21,121 nucleotides of DNA, from contig JASIJX010000021.1 of the NCBI GenBank assembly GCA_030049955.1, positions 1 to 21,121 of the forward strand, written 5' to 3'. The stretch is from Acidobacteriaceae bacterium (GTDB lineage: Bacteria; Acidobacteriota; Terriglobia; Terriglobales; Acidobacteriaceae). Position numbers and translations under genes: made by a program. Below, piece by piece: positions 15,640-21,121 of this stretch. Below the pieces are notes generated by a model. The model was not told where the DNA came from. It worked only from the letters and a program-made list of their open reading frames with translations, and made no database searches. The stretch's first letter is position 1; each line of letters opens with the position of its first letter.

Positions 15640-16452
15640 ATGGAAGTTATTCTCGGATTCCTCATTGCGTTTGTGATCGCCATTACCGGCGTGGGCGCGG
15701 GCACCATCACGGCGCCGCTGTTGATCCTTGTTCTGCACGTGCCGGTCGCAATCAGCGTAGGCACTGCACTGGCCTACTCAACAATCGTTAAGGCAGTGGT
15801 GGTTCCAATGCAGATTCTGCGCAAGCAGGTAGCCTGGCGCCTGCTGGGCATCATGCTGTTGGGCGGCCTGCCCGGAGTTGTCGTGGGATCGCTGCTGTTC
15901 CGGCGTTATGCCGCATTTGGCAATCACGCGATCTTCTACGCCGTGTTGGGACTGATCATCGTCTTCTCGGCTGCGTGGCACCTCTATCGGCATTTTCGCC
16001 CTCACTCCTTTTCCGGCGAGCGCAGGACCCGGTCGTGGATTATCGGCGCGCTGATGTTTCCCATTGCCGCCGAGGTAGGTTTCGCCTCATCCGGCGCAGG
16101 AGCGATGGGAACTCTGGTGCTCATGGGGTTCTCCTCGCTCGATGCCGCGAAGGTGGTCGGCACCGACCTGGCCTTTGCCTTCTGCATGACACTGGCTGGA
16201 AGCGGGCTGCACTTTGCCGCTGGTCTTTTCGACTCCGGATTGCTGGCTCGGCTGGTAGCCGGAGGCGTGCTGGGGGCGGTAGCCGGAACGTGGGTTGCGC
16301 CGAAGGTGCCGAACCGTCCCCTTCGGCTGGCGCTGTCGGTCTGCCTGGTGCTGCTGGGCCTGAGCTTCTGCTATCGGGCGGTGGCAAGGGAATCAGGCTC
16401 AGGCACAAGACCGGCCCAACTTGCGGCCCGGGCCACGCTGACCGGTAGATAA
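15640..16452 (+). CDS. TSUP (TauE/SafE) family transporter, probably sulfur-related
   Basis: This 270-residue membrane protein has two related halves of about four helices each. The first shows ITGVGAGTITAPLLIL and SVGTALAYSTIVKAVV; the second shows EVGFASSGAGAMGTLVLMGF and VVGTDLAFAF. These glycine-rich entry segments are the hallmark of the TauE/SafE/YfcA family, whose members move sulfite, sulfate, sulfoacetate or other organosulfur anions. Sitting 6 bases after cysH at the end of the operon, it could take up sulfate for CysDN or export excess sulfite made by CysH. Sequence does not decide between the two. No other sulfate transporter gene is in the window. The ATG at 15640 has only a weak GAG upstream and probably relies on coupling to cysH. 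Confidence 0.88.
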   Translation: MEVILGFLIAFVIAITGVGAGTITAPLLILVLHVPVAISVGTALAYSTIVKAVVVPMQILRKQVAWRLLGIMLLGGLPGVVVGSLLFRRYAAFGNHAIFYAVLGLIIVFSAAWHLYRHFRPHSFSGERRTRSWIIGALMFPIAAEVGFASSGAGAMGTLVLMGFSSLDAAKVVGTDLAFAFCMTLAGSGLHFAAGLFDSGLLARLVAGGVLGAVAGTWVAPKVPNRPLRLALSVCLVLLGLSFCYRAVARESGSGTRPAQLAARATLTGR

Positions 16453-16524
16453 GAGACGGCTTCTGAGATCACTGCCCTGAGCGCCGCACCCTTGTGAATT
16501 CCCGGCTTTTTTCTTAAACATTGC

Positions 16525-16551
16525 GTGCCGCATCGCCGGCGGTTGCGGCAC
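16525..16551. other. 8-bp inverted repeat after the cys operon
   Basis: GTGCCGCA (16525-16532) and TGCGGCAC (16544-16551) pair perfectly around an 11-base loop, about 75 bases past the TSUP stop. It has no U-tract, so it may stabilise the 3' end of the mRNA rather than terminate. It lies just upstream of the rplM promoter. Confidence 0.45.
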
Positions 16552-16558
16552 ACGCTCA

Positions 16559-16587
16559 TTGACTCGCCCCCACTTTTCCAGTATTCT
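16559..16587 (+). promoter_or_regulatory. Sigma70 promoter upstream of rplM
   Basis: TTGACT (16559-16564), an exact 17-base spacer and TATTCT (16582-16587) match the sigma70 consensus closely. The predicted transcript starts near 16594, leaving a leader of about 455 bases before the rplM ATG at 17049. No ORF in that leader looks real. Confidence 0.65.
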
Positions 16588-16780
16588 GAAGACCTTGCGC
16601 GGTGTTTCGCCTGAGGTCTGTGCGTATGCCGCCGGACCGGGCCGGGAATCTGGCAAATGTTGCCCCCCGGCACAGGAAACAGGCTGGATAGCCAGGAAGA
16701 AAGATCGACTTCCAGCCGAATTCGAGTCCTTAGAAGCAAAAAAGGGCCGGCCCCGCAATCCTCACCCGAACAGGTTTGTT

Positions 16781-16820
16781 CCGGGGTCCCCGACGCCAGA
16801 TCTTCGTCGGCGGGGCGCCC
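16781..16820. repeat. Hairpin element, copy 1 (rplM leader)
   Basis: The element starts with CCGGGGTCCCC and contains a stem CGACG (16791-16795) with CGTCG (16805-16809), extended by CCC with GGG across a small bulge. The loop side shares the string TCTTCGTCG with the copy at 18043-18080. The two copies keep the hairpin with different stem bases. Confidence 0.6.
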
Positions 16821-16855
16821 TGAGAGTGGGTGGAATTCGAGCCCGCGAAAGTATT

Positions 16856-16891
16856 GCGCGGTGCAAATCGCGCGCAGTGCGCGGTTTTTTT
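16856..16891 (+). terminator. Terminator-like hairpin with alternative pairing in the rplM leader
   Basis: CGCGC (16871-16875) pairs with GCGCG (16879-16883) over a 3-base loop and is followed by seven T (16885-16891), an intrinsic-terminator shape. The same CGCGC can instead pair with GCGCG at 16856-16860, which would disrupt the terminator. It lies between the promoter at 16559 and rplM, so it may act as an attenuator or as a late terminator for the cys operon. Confidence 0.5.
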
Positions 16892-16900
16892 GGTTCTCAA

Positions 16901-17001
16901 GCGTTGCGCGTCTTTGGGTTCTCTCGCGTTGCGCGGTTTTTTGAAGTTTTGACGTTGCACGTTTTTGAAGTTGAAATTGCTCGTTTTTTGAAGTTGAAAT
17001 T
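16901..17001. repeat. Degenerate ~25-bp tandem repeat with T-runs
   Basis: Four diverged copies run in series: 16901-16925, 16926-16952, 16953-16978 and 16979-17001. The core is cgttgcgcg, then a T-run, then gaagttgaaatt. The last two copies share gtttttTgaagttgaaatt almost exactly. The repeat ends about 47 bases before the rplM start. Confidence 0.7.
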
Positions 17002-17048
17002 GTAGGTTCGGTTGCGGCCATCGCCGCACAGGTTGAAAGGGTAGAAGA

Positions 17049-17480
17049 ATGTCGACCTTTGTTCCCAGCGGCAAGGATATTGACCGCAAGTGGTACGTGA
17101 TTGACGCGAGCGGCGAGACCCTCGGCCGGCTGGCCACGAAAGCCGCCAGCATCCTCTCGGGCAAGCTCAATCCCCAGTACGTCCCCTACATCGACATGGG
17201 CGATCATGTCATCGTCATCAACGCGGAGAAGGTGCGGCTGACCGGCCTCAAGAGCCAGAGCAAGGTCTACCGGCGCTACACCGGCTTCCCCGGCGGCCTG
17301 CGCGAGGAGTCGTTCACGCGCCTGCTCGAACGCCGCCCGGAGAAGGTTCTCGAAGAGGCGATAAAGGGTATGCTGCCCAAGACCAAGCTGGGCCGCGCCA
17401 TGGGATCGAAGCTGAAGGTCTATCGCGGCGACAAGCACCCCCACGGCGCGCAGCAGCCCGTGGCAATGAAGATTGCGTAA
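17049..17480 (+). CDS. rplM: 50S ribosomal protein L13
   Basis: This 143-residue protein is a full-length L13, an early-assembly large-subunit protein that binds 23S rRNA. Recognisable segments are [26 protein letters not shown] near the N-terminus, [38 protein letters not shown], and [11 protein letters not shown] followed by [16 protein letters not shown] at the end. E. coli L13 is 142 residues. The ATG at 17049 follows GAAAGGG and AGAAGA. It is followed by rpsI after a 137-base spacer, the common rplM-rpsI pairing. A strong promoter lies about 455 bases upstream and a structured leader precedes it. Confidence 0.98.
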   Translation: MSTFVPSGKDIDRKWYVIDASGETLGRLATKAASILSGKLNPQYVPYIDMGDHVIVINAEKVRLTGLKSQSKVYRRYTGFPGGLREESFTRLLERRPEKVLEEAIKGMLPKTKLGRAMGSKLKVYRGDKHPHGAQQPVAMKIA

Positions 17481-17617
17481 GAGCAGCAAACAGCCGTCAG
17501 CTTACAGCTTGCAGTTTGGTGTTGCTGAAGCGGGCAGTTGGGAATGAGCGAAGGCCCGGACCGGGCACGAAAAAGCTGAAAGCTGTTAGCTGTCAGCTGC
17601 TAGCTGAGAGGAAACGA
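17481..17617. repeat. AGCTG-rich degenerate repeat in the rplM-rpsI spacer
   Basis: The spacer contains many variants of the pentamer AGCTG/CAGCT, for example AAAGCTGAAAGCTGTTAGCT (about 17573-17592), continuing TGTCAGCTGCTAGCTGAG, and GTCAGCTTACAGCTTGCAG near 17496-17514. Similar words on both sides allow hairpins. The rpsI binding site GAGAGGA (17606-17612) follows directly. Confidence 0.55.
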
Positions 17618-18013
17618 ATGGCAGATCTGGTGCAGTATTACGGGACGGGGCGGCGCAAGTCGGCGATTGCCCGCGTCTTTCTGCGTCCCGGCTCGGGCGA
17701 GTGGAAGGTCAACGGTAAGGCGTTTGACGAACACTTCGTCACCGAGCAGCAGCGCGTAAGCGCCAAGCGCACATTGGCTGTGGCCGAGATGTCGGCAAAC
17801 TTCGACGTCGTCACCACCGTGACCGGCGGCGGAGTGGCCGCGCAGGCTGACGCCGTAAAGATGGGCGTGGCCCGTGCATTGATCGAGTTCAACCCCGAGC
17901 TGCGCAAAACCCTGAAGGCCGAAGGCCTGCTCACGCGCGACGCGCGCGTTAAGGAGCGCAAGAAGTACGGCCAGAAGGGCGCCAGAAAGAGATTCCAGTT
18001 CAGCAAGCGTTAG
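17618..18013 (+). CDS. rpsI: 30S ribosomal protein S9
   Basis: This 131-residue protein is a complete S9, a small-subunit head protein whose C-terminal tail reaches the P-site tRNA. The N-terminus has [23 protein letters not shown], the middle has [24 protein letters not shown], and the end shows [28 protein letters not shown] with the invariant terminal Lys-Arg. The ATG at 17618 has GAGAGGA 6 bases upstream and gives the standard length; an in-frame extension to 17516 has repeat-derived sequence and was not used. It lies downstream of rplM in the usual two-gene order. Confidence 0.98.
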   Translation: MADLVQYYGTGRRKSAIARVFLRPGSGEWKVNGKAFDEHFVTEQQRVSAKRTLAVAEMSANFDVVTTVTGGGVAAQADAVKMGVARALIEFNPELRKTLKAEGLLTRDARVKERKKYGQKGARKRFQFSKR

Positions 18014-18042
18014 TTGCTGAACTTCTCGGGTCGACAGGAGAA

Positions 18043-18080
18043 CCGGGGTCCCCAGCGGCAGGTCTTCGTCGCTGGTGGTC
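18043..18080. repeat. Hairpin element, copy 2 (rpsI-rpsB spacer)
   Basis: The segment begins CCGGGGTCCCC like copy 1. It carries a perfect stem CCAGCG (18052-18057) with CGCTGG (18070-18075) and the shared GTCTTCGTCG string on the loop side. Stem bases differ from copy 1 but remain complementary. Confidence 0.6.
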
Positions 18081-18095
18081 ATGCGGTTCCAGTTC

Positions 18096-18116
18096 TCGAA
18101 GCGCTAAGCGCTTCGA
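18096..18116. repeat. 21-base perfect palindrome
   Basis: TCGAAGCGCT (18096-18105) and AGCGCTTCGA (18107-18116) are exact inverted copies around one central A. It has no following T-run, so it is not a typical terminator; a protein-binding site or a stable mRNA hairpin would fit. Confidence 0.75.
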
Positions 18117-18134
18117 AGGGAACAGGGACCACGC

Positions 18135-18182
18135 AACAGGGAACAGAAAAACGCGGCATTGACCCGCCTTCTGTTCCCTGTT
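18135..18182. repeat. 12-bp inverted repeat built of AACAGGGA words
   Basis: AACAGGGAACAG (18135-18146) pairs exactly with CTGTTCCCTGTT (18171-18182). Further copies of the same word lie nearby (AACAGGGA at 18121, CCTGTTCCCT at 18190-18199). Pairing would give a 12-bp stem with a 24-base loop in the rpsI-rpsB spacer. Confidence 0.75.
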
Positions 18183-18272
18183 CCCTACGCCCTGTTCCCT
18201 CGCATTTTCACTCTCCCCGCATGGGGCATAAATCCCGGCACGGCCGGCGATGCAATTCAACAAGGAGGAACT

Positions 18273-19136
18273 TTGGCGACCATCACCATGAAGGAGCTGC
18301 TCGAAGCGGGAGTCCACTTCGGGCACCAGACCAAGCGCTGGAATCCGAAGATGAAGGAGTATATCTTCGGCGAGCGCAACGGTATTTACATCATTGACCT
18401 GCAGAAGACGCTCAAGCTGTTCAAGGATGCGTCGAAGTTTGTCACCGACCTGTGCGCCAGCGGCAAGACGATCCTCTTCGTCGGCACCAAGCGCCAGGCC
18501 CAGGACGCGATCGCCGAAGAAGCCGGCCGCGCGAGCATGCCCTACGTAAATCAGCGCTGGCTGGGCGGCTTGCTCACCAACTGGGTAACGGTGCAGAAGT
18601 CGGTCAAGCGCCTTCAGGAACTGGACGAGATGGCCACCGATGGCCGCTACGACCTCCTCACCAAGAAAGAAGTCATCCGCCTCGAGCGCGAACGCAAGCA
18701 CCTGCAAGCGAATCTGGCCGGCATCAAGACCATGAAGCGGTTGCCCGACGCGATCTTCGTCGTGGACTCGAACAACGAGGCCATCGCCGTAAAGGAAGCG
18801 CGCAAGCTGGGCATCCCCGTGGTCGCCGTGGTCGACACCAACTGCGATCCCACGGTGGTCGATTATGTGATCCCAGGCAACGACGACGCGCTGCGCGCCA
18901 TCCGCCTCTTCACTTCGAAGATTGCCGACTCGGCCGCCGAGGGCGTCAATCTCGTCGGCGACAAGGCCTTCCAGCAGGAAGAGCCCGAGACCGCGCAGGC
19001 CGCCGAAGAAACTGGCGAAGAAGTCGCCTCGACCGAGGTTGTGGATCTTGACGCAGCCTACGGCGCGGGCATCCGCAAGGCTCCGTCCGCCGTTGCTTCG
19101 CTGGAGGACGCCGAATCCGCCGAGGGCGCCTACTGA
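18273..19136 (+). CDS. rpsB: 30S ribosomal protein S2
   Basis: This 287-residue protein is S2, a small-subunit protein at the head-platform junction. It shows [20 protein letters not shown] at the start, then [56 protein letters not shown], and [35 protein letters not shown], all characteristic. The start is TTG at 18273: AAGGAGG (18262-18268) lies 4 bases upstream, whereas the next ATG at 18288 would be too far and would cut off the conserved first residues. An acidic C-terminal tail (about 230-287) makes it longer than the 241 residues of E. coli S2. It precedes tsf, the common rpsB-tsf order. Confidence 0.97.
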   Translation: MATITMKELLEAGVHFGHQTKRWNPKMKEYIFGERNGIYIIDLQKTLKLFKDASKFVTDLCASGKTILFVGTKRQAQDAIAEEAGRASMPYVNQRWLGGLLTNWVTVQKSVKRLQELDEMATDGRYDLLTKKEVIRLERERKHLQANLAGIKTMKRLPDAIFVVDSNNEAIAVKEARKLGIPVVAVVDTNCDPTVVDYVIPGNDDALRAIRLFTSKIADSAAEGVNLVGDKAFQQEEPETAQAAEETGEEVASTEVVDLDAAYGAGIRKAPSAVASLEDAESAEGAY

Positions 19137-19142
19137 GTTTTC

Positions 19143-19162
19143 TCGCGCGTCTGTACGCGCGA
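19143..19162 (+). other. Perfect 8-bp hairpin just after rpsB
   Basis: TCGCGCGT (19143-19150) pairs with ACGCGCGA (19155-19162) over a CTGT loop, starting six bases after the rpsB stop. It lacks a T-run and is followed within 6 bases by a second hairpin. Confidence 0.6.
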
Positions 19163-19167
19163 CCGAC

Positions 19168-19210
19168 AAAAGCGTGGCCGCCCATCATCGTGTGCCACGC
19201 TTTTCGTTTG
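19168..19210 (+). terminator. Hairpin in the rpsB-tsf spacer, possible terminator or attenuator
   Basis: AAAAGCGTGGC (19168-19178) and GCCACGCTTTT (19194-19204) form a perfect 11-bp stem with a 15-base loop, followed by CGTTTG. The stem's own 3' T4 and the next TTT make a modest U-tract. It lies between rpsB and tsf, so it may cut part of the transcription into tsf or mark separate units. Confidence 0.55.
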
Positions 19211-19289
19211 TAAGAGCAAGATTCCGAGAATACCAAGCTGGACTTGTCCCCTCGTAAATACAACGGACCGCCAGAAGAAATGAGAGAAG

Positions 19290-19943
19290 ATGACTGTGAC
19301 TGAGAAGATCGATGCAAAACAGGTAAAGGAGCTCCGTGACAAATCCGGAGCCCCCATGGGCGACTGCCTGAAGGCCCTGCAGGAGTCGAAGGGCGACATG
19401 GAAGCGGCCTTCGTCGTATTGCGCAAGCGCGGCATGGCCTCGGCGCAGAAGAAGGCCTCGCGCTCCACCAACGAGGGCGCCATCGGCACCTACATCCACG
19501 CCGGTGGAAAGATCGGCGTGCTGCTTGAGCTCAACTGCGAGAGCGACTTCGTGGCCCGCACCGCCGATTTCCAGGACTTGCTCAAGGACATCGCCATGCA
19601 CATCGCCGCCAGCGACCCGCGCTACGTGCGGCCCGAGGACGTGACTATTGCCGATCTTGAGCGCGAAAAGGAGATCTATCGCGCCCAGGCTGCCGCCACC
19701 GGCAAGCCGGCCCCGGTCATCGAGAAGATCGTCGACGGCAAGATGGCCAAGTTCTACGAGGAGGTCTGCCTCATCGAGCAACCCTTCATCAAGGACCAGA
19801 CCGTTTCCATCAAGGAGCTGATCGCGCAAAAAGTCGGCAAGCTCGGCGAGAACATCACTGTTCGCCGCTTCGCCCGCTTCAAGGTGGGCGCTGCCGACTG
19901 GACCGTAGCAACAACCAAGCAGACCGAAGCCGCCGCCGAGTAA
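19290..19943 (+). CDS. tsf: Elongation factor Ts
   Basis: This 217-residue protein is EF-Ts, the guanine-nucleotide exchange factor for EF-Tu. The N-terminal UBA-like part has VKELRDKSGAPMGDCLKALQ and GDMEAAFVVLRKRGMASA. The core has EGAIGTYIHAGGKIGVLLEL followed by NCESDFVART, the segment that contacts EF-Tu, then DIAMHIAASDPRYV and EEVCLIEQPFIKD. It is shorter than E. coli EF-Ts (283) and close to the compact form of Thermus (about 196), so a core subdomain is reduced. The ATG at 19290 follows GAGAGAAG. A strong terminator lies 24 bases past the stop. Confidence 0.97.
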   Translation: MTVTEKIDAKQVKELRDKSGAPMGDCLKALQESKGDMEAAFVVLRKRGMASAQKKASRSTNEGAIGTYIHAGGKIGVLLELNCESDFVARTADFQDLLKDIAMHIAASDPRYVRPEDVTIADLEREKEIYRAQAAATGKPAPVIEKIVDGKMAKFYEEVCLIEQPFIKDQTVSIKELIAQKVGKLGENITVRRFARFKVGAADWTVATTKQTEAAAE

Positions 19944-19963
19944 CTTCGGCGAACCGGAAAACG

Positions 19964-19994
19964 AAAGGGCAGCCCATTAGGGCTGCCCTTTTTT
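19964..19994 (+). terminator. Intrinsic terminator after tsf
   Basis: GGGCAGCCC (19967-19975) and GGGCTGCCC (19980-19988) form a perfect 9-bp stem with an ATTA loop, followed by six T (19989-19994); flanking AAA also pairs with TTT. It ends the ribosomal-protein/EF-Ts block. Confidence 0.95.
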
Positions 19995-20093
19995 GCTTGC
20001 ATCCCGCACATCGCAGGCGCAATGCCCTTCCCGAGCGAAAATCTCGTCTCAGAGCTTCATCCTGAGACCCAATGCAGCGAAGTCGATCCAGAT

Positions 20094-20127
20094 ATTAGTC
20101 AAGAAAAGCCGGCTTAGAAGGACTAAT
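20094..20127. repeat. Nested inverted repeat in the tsf-hydrolase spacer
   Basis: ATTAGTC (20094-20100) and GACTAAT (20121-20127) are exact inverted copies and enclose a palindrome AAGCCGGCTT (20106-20115). A separate 7-bp stem GTCTCAG/CTGAGAC lies at 20046-20068. No gene is seen in this 210-base spacer. Confidence 0.5.
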
Positions 20128-20135
20128 GTAACGCA

Positions 20136-20165
20136 GGGAAACAGGCGGCCACCTTGGCCGCCTGT
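20136..20165 (-). terminator. Likely terminator of the alpha/beta hydrolase gene
   Basis: ACAGGCGGCCA (20141-20151) and TGGCCGCCTGT (20155-20165) form a perfect 11-bp stem with a 3-base loop. On the minus strand it is followed by TTCCC, a weak U-tract. It lies 39 bases past the stop of the minus-strand gene ending at 20205. Confidence 0.6.
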
Positions 20166-20204
20166 GCTTTGTGCTCCCGAGGACTGATGTGATCCGGATT
20201 GTAG

Positions 20205-20900
20205 TTACCGCTCGCCTTCTGCAGCCTGCGCGATGAGGTCAGCTACCGCCTCCGGCTGTGACACATAGATCGCGTGGCTCCCCCGGGCTTCAACAACCTT
20301 CGCTCCGGCACGCTCCGACATCGCACGCTGTGCATCGGGAGGAATCATCTTGTCGTCGGTGGCGACCAGGTACCAGCTTGGCTTGTTCTTCCACGAAGCC
20401 GTGGTGACTGCGCCGTTGAGCGCCTCGAGCCCCCATGGGACCTGCGAGGCGGCCATGAAGGCGGCCAGTCCGGGTTCGACATCGGCGGCGAAGGAGTCGG
20501 CAAACTTCGCCCGGTCGAGGAAGAGGAAGCCATCCTGCGGTGGCATGATCGGCGGGACGGGAGCGCCTGGGACCGGGTCCTTAATCAGTGACGCAACCGA
20601 CTCGCCGTTGTCCAGCGCGAAAGCAGTGATGTAGGCCAGGCGGGCTACCTTCGGATTATTGCCGGCTTCGGTGATCACCGCACCACCGTAGGAATGGCCA
20701 ACCAGAACCACCGGGCCGTCCTGTGCGTTGATGGTGCGGTTCGTCACGGCGACATCGTCCGCCAGAGAAATAGTGGGGTTCTGGACAATAGAAACGTTGA
20801 AGCCTTTATTCTTCAGGATCGCGTACACGCTCTCCCAGCCCGAACCGTCCACGAAGCCGCCATGCACCAACACGATGTTGTTTACCTTCGAGTTCTTCAT
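20205..20900 (-). CDS. Alpha/beta hydrolase (salicylate-esterase-like family)
   Basis: This 231-residue protein has no signal peptide and belongs to the small alpha/beta hydrolases with an N-terminal IVLVHGGFVDGSGW (oxyanion-hole HGGF). The nucleophile elbow GHSYGG has Ser70, the acid is probably Asp182 or Asp183 in VATDDKMIPP, and His209 is in RGSHAIYVSQPEAV. Plant methyl-salicylate esterases and many bacterial proteins share this layout; the true substrate is unknown. The ATG at 20900 has AAGGAGA on the minus strand about 7 bases upstream, whereas the frame to 20942 has no such site. It is divergent from a LysR-type gene 114 bases away, which suggests that regulator controls it. Confidence 0.88.
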   Translation of the reverse strand: MKNSKVNNIVLVHGGFVDGSGWESVYAILKNKGFNVSIVQNPTISLADDVAVTNRTINAQDGPVVLVGHSYGGAVITEAGNNPKVARLAYITAFALDNGESVASLIKDPVPGAPVPPIMPPQDGFLFLDRAKFADSFAADVEPGLAAFMAASQVPWGLEALNGAVTTASWKNKPSWYLVATDDKMIPPDAQRAMSERAGAKVVEARGSHAIYVSQPEAVADLIAQAAEGER

Positions 20901-20985
20901 TGTCCGTCTCCTTTTTTCAGTTGGCCTTCTGGCCACTGACAAGAACAGTTGTACGTCCGATGTCCTTCAAAGAAAAGTTCGTAAT

Positions 20986-21003
20986 TATCATTATTTGTTG
21001 ATA
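20986..21003. promoter_or_regulatory. Candidate LysR-type operator
   Basis: TATCA (20986-20990) and TGATA (20999-21003) are inverted around an 8-base AT-rich centre in the divergent spacer between the hydrolase and LysR-type genes. LysR family boxes are short interrupted dyads of this kind, often with T-N11-A. The stretch is much more AT-rich than the genes on either side. Confidence 0.45.
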
Positions 21004-21014
21004 GATTCTTAATA

Positions 21015-21121
21015 ATGGAATTTACGTCACGTCAGCTACGGGCATTCCACCTCGTTGCCGAACATCGCAACTTCACGCGAGCCGCCGAGGCGCTGTTCAT
21101 TACGCCCTCGGGGTTAAGCGT
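21015..21121 (+). CDS. LysR-type transcriptional regulator, 5' end (partial)
   Basis: Only the first 35 codons are in the window. They encode MEFTSRQLRAFHLVAEHRNF followed by TRAAEALFITPSGLS, the winged helix-turn-helix start of LysR-type regulators (RQLRAFHLVAE; FTRAAEALFITPSGLS). The ATG at 21015 lies in an AT-rich leader with no clear Shine-Dalgarno. The gene is divergent from the alpha/beta hydrolase, the classic LysR arrangement in which the regulator controls its neighbour and itself. The effector-binding domain is outside the window, so the ligand cannot be guessed. Confidence 0.88.
   Translation, partial: MEFTSRQLRAFHLVAEHRNFTRAAEALFITPSGLS

Larger units (their letters stand above)
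16588..17048 (+). other. Long untranslated leader of rplM-rpsI
   Basis: No coding gene is seen in these ~460 bases although frames are open on both strands; their translations are low-complexity and lack start signals. The leader contains a conserved hairpin element (16781-16820), a terminator-like hairpin with an alternative pairing (16856-16891) and a degenerate tandem repeat rich in T-runs (16901-17001). GAAAGGG before the ATG at 17049 is the rplM ribosome binding site. Feedback control by L13 or by attenuation is possible but not shown. Confidence 0.5.
18014..18272. other. rpsI-rpsB spacer with hairpins and repeats
   Basis: This 259-base spacer has no gene. It holds the second copy of the hairpin element (18043-18080), a perfect palindrome (18096-18116), and a 12-bp inverted repeat made of GGAACAG-type words (18135-18182). 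The rpsB ribosome binding site AAGGAGG is at 18262-18268. I could not pick a convincing promoter for rpsB. Confidence 0.5.

Noticed and set aside
16901..17001. CRISPR array
   Set aside because: The units are contiguous and diverged, without unique spacers, and no cas genes are present.
16559..17005. 148-codon plus-strand frame in the rplM leader
   Set aside because: It begins inside the predicted promoter, crosses the terminator-like hairpin and repeats, and its translation has no domain or start signal.
16371..17489. 372-codon minus-strand frame over the rplM leader and rplM
   Set aside because: It is antisense to rplM and its middle translates the T-rich tandem repeat as low-complexity Gln/Lys/Phe; no start signal.
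18000..19169. 389-codon minus-strand frame opposite rpsB
   Set aside because: It is a high-GC shadow of the conserved S2 gene with no domain.

Overview
The window is GC-rich chromosomal DNA from a heterotrophic Gram-negative bacterium. The mix of genes fits the Acidobacteriota (Terriglobia-like) best: long secreted proteins of unknown function, a GH120 xylosidase-type enzyme, CysDN with an [4Fe-4S] APS reductase, and a rplM-rpsI-rpsB-tsf block with degenerate intergenic repeats. That placement is an inference from gene content; there is no rRNA or other decisive marker here. I saw no transposase, integrase, CRISPR array, tRNA or rRNA.

Layout. 1-938 is the 3' part of a DsbD-type thiol:disulfide reductase. 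It faces a polytopic membrane protein of unknown function (956-1927, minus). A secreted redoxin follows (2187-2801, plus). Then come three minus-strand exported proteins: an amidohydrolase-fold protein that has lost most of its metal ligands (2888-4408), a secreted unknown (4456-5349), and a repeat-type secreted protein with a His-rich tail and a perfect intrinsic terminator (5516-7108). MetX (7500-8657, minus) starts with TTG. Between metX and the next gene lies a free-standing small-RNA candidate with its own sigma70 promoter and terminator (about 8833-9001, minus). A GH120-family glycosidase (9097-11025, minus) is divergent from a secreted two-domain VOC protein (11152-12084, plus).

The centre of interest is 12122-16452, the assimilatory sulfate reduction operon cysD-cysN-cysH-TSUP. 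Its genes overlap or almost touch, and in front of them sits what reads as a complete cysteine attenuator. A sigma70-like promoter places the transcript start at or next to the ATG of a 25-codon ORF with eight cysteines, including the run Cys-Cys-Cys-Ala-Cys-Cys. A hairpin covers those codons, a downstream segment can pair with the 5' arm of an intrinsic terminator (11 of 13 positions), and the terminator with its U-tract lies just before cysD. This predicts that ribosome stalling on Cys codons opens the operon when cysteine is scarce. The enzymes make a kinase-free route: CysDN makes APS, CysH (APS reductase type) makes sulfite, and the CysN C-terminus carries what may be a decayed APS-kinase domain.

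16453-19994 is a translation block: rplM, rpsI, rpsB (TTG start) and tsf. It has a strong promoter about 450 bases before rplM, a long leader with tandem repeats and a possible terminator switch, a hairpin element shared by the rplM leader and the rpsI-rpsB spacer, and a clean terminator after tsf. The right end has an alpha/beta hydrolase (20205-20900, minus) divergent from a truncated LysR-type regulator (21015-21121, plus) with a candidate operator between them.
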